Source: Cellulomonas pakistanensis
GTDB lineage: Bacteria > Actinomycetota > Actinomycetes > Actinomycetales > Cellulomonadaceae
Assembly: GCF_016862755.1 (NCBI RefSeq)
Contig: NZ_BONO01000021.1
Span: 25,951 to 89,950, forward strand
Reading direction: 5' to 3'
DNA length: 64,000 bases
This document shows, piece by piece, positions 37,145-44,533 of this stretch (positions are counted from its first letter, which is position 1; every line of letters starts with the position of its first letter). A program made the translations under genes and the position numbers. Under the pieces are notes generated by a model. It saw only the letters and a list, made by a program, of their open reading frames with translations. It ran no database searches and had not been told where the DNA came from.

Positions 37145-37315
37145 CCGCGCGGAGCACCGCCGGGCGCGAGCCCTGCCGCCCCCACCGGGCACCGCCCCGC
37201 GGCCACGCCGCACCCGCGCCGCCGTGCGACCGCACCGCCGCGCCCCCCCCCGACCCCGCGCAGCCCCCCCGACCCGGCGCGTCCCCCGCCGGGCCCACCC
37301 GAGAGGCACACCCCC
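37145..37315 (+). promoter_or_regulatory. C-dominated leader segment, possible Rho-loading region
   Basis: The sequence between the leader stop and metQ1 is strikingly richer in C than G on the transcript strand, with runs of nine C (37243-37251) and seven C (37264-37270) and little pairing potential. Such tracts are typical Rho binding sites. If leader translation ends normally this stretch is ribosome-free and exposed. Confidence 0.35.
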
Positions 37316-38227
37316 ATGAAGCGCACCCTGACCGCCTGGATCGCCGCGATCGCCGCCACCGCGTCGCTCGCCGCCTGCGCGTCCGGCGGCGGCGAGAGCT
37401 CGGCCGGCGCGACCGCGACCGCCGACGCGGACAACCGCGTCACGGTCCGGGTCGGCGTGACCGACAAGGCCCAGGAGTACTGGACGACGTTCACCGACCT
37501 CGCCGCGGAGGAGGGCATCGACGTCGAGCTGGTGAACTTCACCGACTACACGCAGCCGAACCCGATCCTCAGCTCGGCGGACCTGGAGCTGAACCAGTTC
37601 CAGCACCTGCTGTACCTGGCGAACTACAACGTGAACTCCGACGACGACCTGCAGCCGATCGGCTCCACGGCGATCTACCAGCTCGGCCTCTACACGACCA
37701 AGGGCTACGCCTCCCCCGAGGACGTCCCCGAGGGCGCCGAGATCGCTATCCCGAACGACGTGGTCAACCAGGCCCGCGCCCTGCTGGTGCTCCAGTCGGC
37801 CGGCCTGATCTCGCTGGTCGACGGCGGCAACGCCTTCTCGACGCCCGCCGAGGTCGACGAGGCCGCGTCGAAGGTGACGGTCGTCCCGGTCGACGCGAAC
37901 CAGACCGCGGTGCAGCTGCAGACGCTGGACGGCGCGATCATCAACAACAACTTCGCGACCGATGCCGGCATCGACCCGACGACGGCCATCTACTCGGACC
38001 TCGAGGACACCGACACCGCGCGGCCGTACCTGAACCTGTGGGTCGCCCGGGCCGAGGACGCCGACAACCCGGTGTACTCCCAGCTCATCGACATCTACCA
38101 CTCGCCGGAGGTCACCGACCAGCTGGTGGAGGAGAACGGCGGCACCGCGGTGATCGAGGACGTGCCGGCCGAGGAGCTGCAGGCCGACCTGGCCGAGCTC
38201 GAGGACCTGGTCCGCGAGAACGCCTGA
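37316..38227 (+). CDS. metQ: MetQ/NlpA substrate-binding lipoprotein, copy 1
   Basis: The binding protein of a MetNIQ importer, anchored to the outer face of the membrane. The 303-residue product has a lipoprotein signal with lipobox LAAC (Cys21), then the NlpA fold: VRVGVTDKAQEYWTTFTDLA, VELVNFTDYTQPNPI, ELNQFQHLLYLANYN, IAIPNDVVNQARALLVLQSA and AIINNNFATDAGIDPTTAI. It is roughly three quarters identical by eye to copy 2 at 38828. GAGAGG lies 8 bases before the ATG. A strong hairpin follows it, and copy 2 has its own leader, so the two are probably expressed separately. Methionine, cysteine or cystine are possible ligands. Confidence 0.9.
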   Translation: MKRTLTAWIAAIAATASLAACASGGGESSAGATATADADNRVTVRVGVTDKAQEYWTTFTDLAAEEGIDVELVNFTDYTQPNPILSSADLELNQFQHLLYLANYNVNSDDDLQPIGSTAIYQLGLYTTKGYASPEDVPEGAEIAIPNDVVNQARALLVLQSAGLISLVDGGNAFSTPAEVDEAASKVTVVPVDANQTAVQLQTLDGAIINNNFATDAGIDPTTAIYSDLEDTDTARPYLNLWVARAEDADNPVYSQLIDIYHSPEVTDQLVEENGGTAVIEDVPAEELQADLAELEDLVRENA

Positions 38228-38238
38228 GCGCCCATGGC

Positions 38239-38294
38239 GCACCGGACACCCTGAGGGCGCACGCGTTGTCGTGCGCCCTCGTGGTGTCCCGTGC
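38239..38294 (+). terminator. Strong hairpin after metQ1
   Basis: An inner stem of 11 bp (GAGGGCGCACG with CGTGCGCCCTC, loop CGTTGT) is extended by GCACCGGACACC pairing with GGTGTCCCGTGC with one mismatch, total about 26 bp. Confidence 0.75.
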
Positions 38295-38416
38295 GCCGTC
38301 GGCGTGCCCGGCCCGCGCCCGCTCGGTGGCGGGACCGCGGGGGCGGTGGCAGCGTGTGCGCCACGGCCCCACCCGGGTGCCGTGAGACCCGCGGATGCGG
38401 CACTCCCGGCGGGTGC

Positions 38417-38422
38417 TAGGGT
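38417..38422 (+). promoter_or_regulatory. -10 element of leader 2
   Basis: TAGGGT, 40 bases before the leader 2 GTG. No convincing -35. Confidence 0.4.
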
Positions 38423-38461
38423 CGCCCGCGTCCGCCCCACCCAGGGACAGGAGTCGAGTAC

Positions 38462-38560
38462 GTGAGCACCCACGCCGCCACCGAGCGCCGCGCGCAGCCG
38501 ATGCGCGCCACGGCCGGGGCGTCCTGCGGTCTCATGTGCTGCTGTCAGCTGATGTGCTGA
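38462..38560 (+). CDS. Cysteine-rich leader peptide 2 (upstream of metQ2)
   Basis: A 32-residue ORF from GTG 38462 with AGGAG 8 bases upstream. The last eleven residues are CGLMCCCQLMC and then stop: five cysteines, three of them consecutive (TGC TGC TGT), plus two methionines. It ends 267 bases before metQ2. Poly-cysteine at the end of a short leader is the arrangement of cysteine-responsive attenuators. Interspersed Met could add methionine sensing. A short stem (GCTGC/GCAGC, 38563-38578) lies just after the stop. Confidence 0.75.
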   Translation: MSTHAATERRAQPMRATAGASCGLMCCCQLMC

Positions 38561-38827
38561 CGCTGCACCCTCGCAGCACGGCCCTCCCGCGGCGGACGTC
38601 CCGCCCGGCCCGACGCTCCTGACGAGCCGACCGGCCCGACCGGACTCCTCAGCGGCCCCGACGCCCCGGCGGCGCACGCCGCACGGCCCGGAGCCCGCCG
38701 CCGGACGACCACCCCGGCGCCGCGGCCCCGTCGCACGCCATCGCCCCGCGGGCCCGGCCACCGGCTCGCAGACGGGCAGGCCACGAGCCGAGCCCGACGA
38801 CAGGATCCACCGGAAGGCAGCACGACC

Positions 38828-39727
38828 ATGAAGCGCAGACTGACCGCCGCCCTCGCCGCCCTCGCCGTGGGCGCCCTGGCCGCCTGCTCCGGCGGCGAGC
38901 CCGCGGCCGCGCCGACCGCCGCGGACCCGGACAACCCGGTGACCGTGCGCGTCGGCGTGACCGACATCAGCAAGGAGTACTGGCAGACGTTCACCGACCT
39001 CGCCGCCGAGGAGGGCATCGAGGTCGAGCTGGTGAACTTCACCGACTACCAGCAGCCGAACACCGTGCTCAGCGAGGGCCAGCTGGAGCTGAACCAGTTC
39101 CAGCACCTGCTGTTCCTGGCCAACTACAACGTCAGCGCGGACGACGACCTCGCCCCGATCGGCGCGACGGTCATCTACCAGCTGGGCCTGTACACGACCA
39201 AGGGCTACACCTCGCCGGACGAGATCCCGGACGGCGCCGAGATCGCCATCCCGAACGACCCGACGAACCAGGCCCGTGCCCTGCTCGTGCTGCAGTCGGC
39301 CGGCCTGATCGCGCTGCAGGACGGCGGCAACGCGCTGTCCACCCCCGCCGAGATCGACACCGCGGCGTCCCGCGTGAGCGTCGTCCCGGTCGACGCGAAC
39401 CAGACCGCGATCCAGCTGCAGGACCTGGACGGCGCGATCGTGAACAACAACTTCGCCGCCGACGCGGGCATCGACCCGACGACGGCGATCTACTCCGACC
39501 TGGAGGACACGGAGACGGCCCGCCCGTACGTGAACATCTGGGTCTCCCGCGCCGAGGACGCCGACAACCCGGTGTACGCGGAGCTCATCGAGATCTACCA
39601 CCGCGACGAGGTCATCGGCCAGCTCCTGGAGGAGAACCAGGGCACCGCGGTCGAGCAGGACCTCAGCCCCGAGGAGCTGCAGGAGAGCCTGACGGAGCTC
39701 GAGGACCAGGTCCGCGACGCCGGCTGA
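38828..39727 (+). CDS. metQ: MetQ/NlpA substrate-binding lipoprotein, copy 2
   Basis: A 299-residue paralogue of the gene at 37316, with lipobox LAAC (Cys20) and the same core: VRVGVTDISKEYWQTFTDLA, VELVNFTDYQQPNTV, AIVNNNFAADAGIDPTTAI, YVNIWVSRAEDADNPVY. GGAAGG lies 10 bases before the ATG. It is followed 116 bases later by metN and metI, so this copy is the natural partner of the transporter. Differences from copy 1 are concentrated at the two ends and in surface positions, so the ligand pocket is probably similar. Confidence 0.92.
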   Translation: MKRRLTAALAALAVGALAACSGGEPAAAPTAADPDNPVTVRVGVTDISKEYWQTFTDLAAEEGIEVELVNFTDYQQPNTVLSEGQLELNQFQHLLFLANYNVSADDDLAPIGATVIYQLGLYTTKGYTSPDEIPDGAEIAIPNDPTNQARALLVLQSAGLIALQDGGNALSTPAEIDTAASRVSVVPVDANQTAIQLQDLDGAIVNNNFAADAGIDPTTAIYSDLEDTETARPYVNIWVSRAEDADNPVYAELIEIYHRDEVIGQLLEENQGTAVEQDLSPEELQESLTELEDQVRDAG

Positions 39728-39843
39728 CGCACCACCGCGCGCCGGGCGGCCCGAGGTCGCCCGGCGCGCGGACGCCCGCCGGCGCGTCGCCGGCACCCGC
39801 CACCCGCACCCGCGGGCGACCCCCACCCCAGGACGGTGACCCG

Positions 39844-40914
39844 ATGACCGCGATGGTCTCCCTGCGCGACGTGTCGAAGGTGTTCGACGGGGCATCGGGC
39901 CCCGTCCGCGCCGTCGACGGCGTCACGCTCGACATCGAGCGCGGCGACGTGTTCGGCGTGATCGGCTACTCCGGCGCCGGCAAGAGCACGCTGGTCCGGC
40001 TGATCAACGCGCTCGAGACCCCGACCTCCGGGCAGGTGGTCGTCGACGGCACGGAGCTCACCGGGCTGAAGGAGCGCGGCCTGCGCCCCGCCCGGGCCGG
40101 GATCGGCTTCATCTTCCAGCAGTTCAACCTGCTGAAGTCGCGCACCGTCGCCGCGAACGTCGCGTACCCGCTCAAGGTGGCGAAGTGGCCGAAGGCGAAG
40201 CGCGAGGAGCGCGTGCGCGAGCTGCTCGAGTTCGTCGGCCTGTCCGACAAGGCCAAGCAGTACCCCGACCAGCTGTCCGGCGGCCAGAAGCAGCGCGTCG
40301 GCATCGCCCGGGCGCTCGCCACGTCGCCCGCCCTGCTGCTCGCGGACGAGGCCACCAGCGCGCTCGACCCCGAGACCACCAAGGACGTGCTCGACCTGCT
40401 CCGCCGGGTCAACCGCGAGCTCGGCGTGACGATCGTCGTCATCACCCACGAGATGTCCGTCGTGTCCTACCTGTGCCACAAGGTCGCGGTGATGGAGCAC
40501 GGCAAGGTCGTCGAGCAGGGCGACGTGTACCGCGTGTTCGCGGAGCCCGAGCAGCCGGTCACCCGCCGGTTCATCGGCGCCGCGTTGCACGACCGCCCGC
40601 GCCCCGACGTGGTCGCCCGGCTGCGCGAGCGGCACGCCGGCCGGATCGTCACGATCGCGATCCGGGAGAGCGAGGCGACCGCCGACATCATCGTCACCGA
40701 GCGGCTGCGCGCTCACGGGATCGACGGGCACGTCGTGTTCGGCGGCATCACCGAGGTGAACTCCCGCCCGCTCGGCTCGCTCACCTTCGCGCTGGGGGGC
40801 CCGGACGCCGCGATCGACGCGTTCCTCGCCGACCTGCGCGCGCACACCGAGGTGGTCGAGCACACCCCCGACGGCGACGACGCCGGCCCCGCGACGAAGG
40901 AGGTGGGCGCGTGA
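39844..40914 (+). CDS. metN: MetN, ATP-binding protein of the MetNIQ importer
   Basis: A 356-residue ATPase. Walker A is GYSGAGKSTLVRLIN, the Q-loop is FIFQQFNLLKSRTV, the signature is QLSGGQKQRVGIARAL, Walker B is LLLADEATSALDPET and the switch is VVITHEMSVVSYLCHKVAVM. The C-terminal NIL (ACT-like) domain reads GRIVTIAIRESEATADIIVT and FGGITEVNSRPLGSLTFAL, which in E. coli binds methionine and shuts transport (trans-inhibition). ATG 39844. It overlaps metI by four bases. Confidence 0.94.
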   Translation: MTAMVSLRDVSKVFDGASGPVRAVDGVTLDIERGDVFGVIGYSGAGKSTLVRLINALETPTSGQVVVDGTELTGLKERGLRPARAGIGFIFQQFNLLKSRTVAANVAYPLKVAKWPKAKREERVRELLEFVGLSDKAKQYPDQLSGGQKQRVGIARALATSPALLLADEATSALDPETTKDVLDLLRRVNRELGVTIVVITHEMSVVSYLCHKVAVMEHGKVVEQGDVYRVFAEPEQPVTRRFIGAALHDRPRPDVVARLRERHAGRIVTIAIRESEATADIIVTERLRAHGIDGHVVFGGITEVNSRPLGSLTFALGGPDAAIDAFLADLRAHTEVVEHTPDGDDAGPATKEVGA

Positions 40915-41573
40915 ACAGCAACGGCGTCAGCCTGTGGCCCGAGCTCTGGCAGGCCCTCGGCGAGACCCTGCAGATGGCGATCGCCGCCCTGGCGATCGGC
41001 GGCCTCGCCGGCCTGCTCGTCGGCATCGCGCTCTACGTGACCCGCGCGGGCAACATCCTGGCCAACCGGCCGGTGTTCCTCGTGCTCAACGTGCTGGTCA
41101 ACATCATCCGGCCGATCCCGTTCATCATCTTCATCACCGCGGTCCGGCCGCTGACCCAGGCGCTGACGGGCGCCTCGTACGGCGTCGAGGCCGCGATCCC
41201 CGCGCTCGCGATCATGGCGACGTTCGCGACCTCGCGGATCGTCGAGCAGAACCTCGTCGCGCTCGATCCCGGCGTGATCGAGGCGGCGCGCGCGATGGGC
41301 GCCGGCCCCATGCGGATCATCGCGACCGTGATCGTCCCCGAGACGCTCGGCCCGCTCATCCTCGGCTTCACGTTCCTGTTCGTCGGCATCGTCGACATGA
41401 CGGCGGTCGCGGGCGCGATCGGCGCCGGCGGCCTCGGCGACTTCGCGATCGTCTACGGGTACCAGCGGTTCAACGACGTGGTCACGTGGACCGCCGTCGC
41501 GGTGATCGTGGTGATGGTCCAGCTCGCCCAGTTCCTGGGCAACTACCTGGCCCGCCGCGTCATGCGCCGCTGA
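40911..41573 (+). CDS. metI: MetI, permease of the MetNIQ importer
   Basis: A 220-residue membrane subunit with five helices and the type I importer coupling loop EAARAMGAGPMRIIATVIVP. NIIRPIPFIIFITAVRPLTQ and GAIGAGGLGDFAIVYGYQRF are MetI signatures. GTG 40911 overlaps the metN stop (GTGA), and AAGGAGG lies 6 bases upstream inside metN. Confidence 0.93.
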   Translation: MNSNGVSLWPELWQALGETLQMAIAALAIGGLAGLLVGIALYVTRAGNILANRPVFLVLNVLVNIIRPIPFIIFITAVRPLTQALTGASYGVEAAIPALAIMATFATSRIVEQNLVALDPGVIEAARAMGAGPMRIIATVIVPETLGPLILGFTFLFVGIVDMTAVAGAIGAGGLGDFAIVYGYQRFNDVVTWTAVAVIVVMVQLAQFLGNYLARRVMRR

Positions 41574-41645
41574 CGCGCGTCGTCGCCGAGCACCGCGCCC
41601 GCGCCGCCCCCACCCCGGGGAGCGGCGCGGGCGCCGTCGTCTCCA

Positions 41646-41715
41646 CCGAGGTCGGGCCCTCCGGCCGAGGTCGGTGGTTGCAGGCACCGACCTCGGCGCG
41701 GACCACCGACCTCGG
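41646..41715. terminator. Inverted repeats between metI and glcD-like gene
   Basis: CCGAGGTCGGTGGT (41665-41678) pairs perfectly with ACCACCGACCTCGG (41702-41715). A third copy, CACCGACCTCGG, sits in the loop and a fourth, CCGAGGTCGG, lies at 41646. Alternative hairpins are possible. It lies between convergent genes. Confidence 0.65.
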
Positions 41716-41759
41716 CGGGCGAGGCCGGCGGTCGGCGGGCCAGGCCGGCGGCGGGCCGG

Positions 41760-43211
41760 CTAGAGCTTCTTGCCCGGGTTGAGGATGCCCCGCGGGTCCA
41801 GGACCGCCTTGATGCCGCGCTGGATCGCGAGCACCCGCTCGCCGAGCTCGCCCGCGAGGGCCCCGCGCTTCTCGGTGCCGATGCCGTGCTCCCCCGTGAC
41901 CGTGCCGCCGAGCTCGACCGCCAGCCCGAGGATCCGCGTGTGCGCCTCCGCCGCCGCGGCGACCTGCGCGGGGTCCGCCGGGTCGAACGCGATCACCGGG
42001 TGCAGGTTGCCGTCGCCGACGTGCCCGCCGGTGCCGATCGGCAGCCCGACCTGCGCCGAGATGTCACCGAGCCGCTCCAGCAGCTCGGGCAGGCGGGTGC
42101 GCGGCACGGCCACGTCCTCGTTGATGCTGCCGCCGCGCACCGCGCGCATCGCCGGGTTGAACGCCCGCCGGGCGCGCAGCAGCGCGTGCAGCCGCTCCTC
42201 GTCGTGGGCGACGTCGACCGTGAGCGCGCCGTGCTCGCGCGTGATCCGCTCGTAGGCCGCGACGTCCTCGGGCCCGAAGAGCGCCTCGTCGGTGATCGCG
42301 AGCAGCATCGCCTCCGCGCCCGCCGGCAGGCCTGCCTCCGGGTCGTACGCCACCAGCGACGCGAGGACTGCGCCGTCCAGCAGCTCGAGCGTCGACGGCC
42401 GGTGCGGGCTCGCGACGATCGCGTTGGCCGCCTCGAGCGCGTCGGCCACCGTCGGGAACGTCGCGCACACGCCGCGGTCCGGGCCGGGAGCCGGCAGCAG
42501 GCCGAGCGTCGCCTCGGTGACGACCGCGAGCGTGCCCTCCGACCCGACGACCAGCGAGGTCAGGTCGAGCCCGGCCACGGCCTTCACGGTCTCCGGGGAC
42601 GTCCGGACGACCTCGCCGTCCGCCAGCACCACCTCGAGCGAGCGCACGAAGTCGCGGGTCACCCCGTACTTCACGCAGCGCATCCCGCCCGCGTTGGTCG
42701 CGATGTTCCCGCCGATCGTGCTCTGCGCGTACGACGCCGGGTCCGGCGGGTAGAACAGCCCGCGGGCGGCGACCGCGTCCGCCAGGTCCTTCGTGACGAC
42801 GCCCGGCTGGACGACGGCGACCTGGTCGACCGGGTCGATCCGGCGGATCCCGGTCATCCGGGCGGTCGACAGCAGGATCGCCCCGGGCACCGCGTTGGCG
42901 CCGCCGGCCAGCCCGCTCAGCGCGCCCTGCGGGACGACCGGGACGCCGTGGGCGTGCGCGGCGCGCAGCACGGCGGACACCTCGGCGGTGCTCGACGGCT
43001 GCGCCAGCGCCACGGGGTCCCCGGTCGGCGGGGTCGCGGAGCCGTCCTTCGCCCGGCCGCGCAGGGCGTCGGCGTCGGTGACCAGCGCGTCGGCCGGCAG
43101 GGCGGCGCGGAGGTCGGCGAGCACGGCCGCGAGCGCCGCGGCGTCCGGCGCGGCGGCGGGGACGGCGGGGTCGACGGGGCCCGGCTCGACGGGCGTGCGG
43201 GTCGCGGTCAC
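41760..43211 (-). CDS. FAD-linked oxidase, GlcD/D-lactate dehydrogenase-like
   Basis: Oxidises a D-2-hydroxy acid such as glycolate or D-lactate. The 483-residue product has the PCMH-type FAD domain with VPQGALSGLAGGANAVPGAI, PPDPASYAQSTIGGNIATNA and VVGSEGTLAVVTEATLGLLP, and the C-terminal cap with GTGGHVGDGNLHPVIAFD and TVTGEHGIGTEKRGAL. GTG 43211 overlaps the stop of the L-lactate-type oxidase gene (GTGA). The pair therefore covers both stereochemical classes of 2-hydroxy acid. Confidence 0.9.
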   Translation of the reverse strand: MTATRTPVEPGPVDPAVPAAAPDAAALAAVLADLRAALPADALVTDADALRGRAKDGSATPPTGDPVALAQPSSTAEVSAVLRAAHAHGVPVVPQGALSGLAGGANAVPGAILLSTARMTGIRRIDPVDQVAVVQPGVVTKDLADAVAARGLFYPPDPASYAQSTIGGNIATNAGGMRCVKYGVTRDFVRSLEVVLADGEVVRTSPETVKAVAGLDLTSLVVGSEGTLAVVTEATLGLLPAPGPDRGVCATFPTVADALEAANAIVASPHRPSTLELLDGAVLASLVAYDPEAGLPAGAEAMLLAITDEALFGPEDVAAYERITREHGALTVDVAHDEERLHALLRARRAFNPAMRAVRGGSINEDVAVPRTRLPELLERLGDISAQVGLPIGTGGHVGDGNLHPVIAFDPADPAQVAAAAEAHTRILGLAVELGGTVTGEHGIGTEKRGALAGELGERVLAIQRGIKAVLDPRGILNPGKKL

Positions 43212-44416
43212 GGCAGCCTCACGTGCTCGGGGGTGAGCTCGGCCAGCGACCGCACGCCGAGCAGGCGCAGGGTCCGGGCGATCTCGGTGGTCAGGATCTC
43301 GCCGACGCGGTCGACGCCGCGCTCGCCGCCGGCCATCAGGCCGTACAGGTAGGCGCGGCCGAGCATGACCGCCCGCGCGCCGTGCGCCACCGCCGCCACG
43401 ACGTCGGCGCCGTTCGAGAAGCCGGTGTCGACGTAGACCTCGGCCCGGTCGCCGACCGCCTGCACCGTGTCCGGGACAAGGGTCAGCGGCACGGGCGCCC
43501 GGTCCAGCTGCCGCCCGCCGTGGTTGGACAGCACGACCGCGTCCGCCCCGGCGCCCACGACCCGCTCGGCGTCGGCGACCGTCTGCACGCCCTTGACGAC
43601 GAGCGGCCCGTCCCAGTGCTCGCGCACCCACGCCAGGTCGGCCAGCTCGACCGTCGGGTCGAACATGTGCGCCGCGAGCTCCTCGATGGTGCCCTGCCAG
43701 GAGTCCAGCGTCGCGAACCGCAGCGGCTCGGTGGTGAGGAAGTTGAGCCACCAGGACGGGTGCAGCGCGCCGTCGACCACGGTCTTCACCGACAGGGCCG
43801 GCGGGATGCTGAACCCGTTCCGGTTGTCCCGCAGCCGCGCGCCGCCGACCGGCACGTCGACCGTGATGACGAGCGCCTCGTAGCCGGCGGCCTTCGCGCG
43901 GGCCATGAGCTCGGTCGACGCGCCGCGGTCCTTCCACACGTACAGCCCGAACCAGTTGCGCCCGTCCGGCGCCGCCGCGGCCAGGTCCTCGATCGAGGTC
44001 GTGCCCATCGTCGACAGGGTGTACGGGACGCCGGTGCGGGCCGCGGACCGGGCGACGGCCCGCTCGCCCTCGTGCTGCATCATCCGCGTGAAACCGGTCG
44101 GGGCGTACAGGAACGGGGCCGCCGCCGTGCGGCCGAGCACCGTCGTCGACAGGTCGACCTCGCCGACGTCGCGCAGCACCGACGGCCGGAACTCGACGTC
44201 CCGCAGCACCCGGCGCGCGCGGCGCAGCGACACCTCGGCCTCGGCCGCGCCGTCGACGTAGTCGAACACCGACCGCGGGGTGCGCGCCCGGGCGATGGTG
44301 CGCAGGTCCCGGACCGTGTACGCGCGCGACAGCCGGCGCGCCACCGGGTCCAGCTCGAGCGGACGCATCCGCAGCAGGGGCCTCAGCTCGGACCAGGTCT
44401 GCAGCCGTCGCCGCAC
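43208..44416 (-). CDS. FMN-dependent alpha-hydroxy-acid oxidase (LldD-like)
   Basis: A 402-residue TIM-barrel flavoenzyme. FMN-binding PTGFTRMMQHEGERAVARSA, LVVKGVQTVADAERVVGAGA and the catalytic His/Arg in VLSNHGGRQLD are present, as are YVDTGFSNGADVVAAVAHGA and AVMLGRAYLYGLMAGGERG. This fits L-lactate dehydrogenase (cytochrome) or lactate 2-monooxygenase; sequence alone does not decide. GTG 44416 has GAGGAG 7 bases upstream; TACCGT at 44468-44473 may be the -10. Operon with the GlcD-like gene. Confidence 0.9.
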   Translation of the reverse strand: MRRRLQTWSELRPLLRMRPLELDPVARRLSRAYTVRDLRTIARARTPRSVFDYVDGAAEAEVSLRRARRVLRDVEFRPSVLRDVGEVDLSTTVLGRTAAAPFLYAPTGFTRMMQHEGERAVARSAARTGVPYTLSTMGTTSIEDLAAAAPDGRNWFGLYVWKDRGASTELMARAKAAGYEALVITVDVPVGGARLRDNRNGFSIPPALSVKTVVDGALHPSWWLNFLTTEPLRFATLDSWQGTIEELAAHMFDPTVELADLAWVREHWDGPLVVKGVQTVADAERVVGAGADAVVLSNHGGRQLDRAPVPLTLVPDTVQAVGDRAEVYVDTGFSNGADVVAAVAHGARAVMLGRAYLYGLMAGGERGVDRVGEILTTEIARTLRLLGVRSLAELTPEHVRLP

Positions 44417-44533
44417 GTGTCGTCTCCTCGCGCCGGTGGGCCCGGCGGCTCCGGGCCCCGCCCGGGCACGGTAGCCCCGGGCGCGCGGGGTGGGCCGCGG
44501 CGTCTCAGCGGGTGGGGCGCGGGGTCGAACCGG

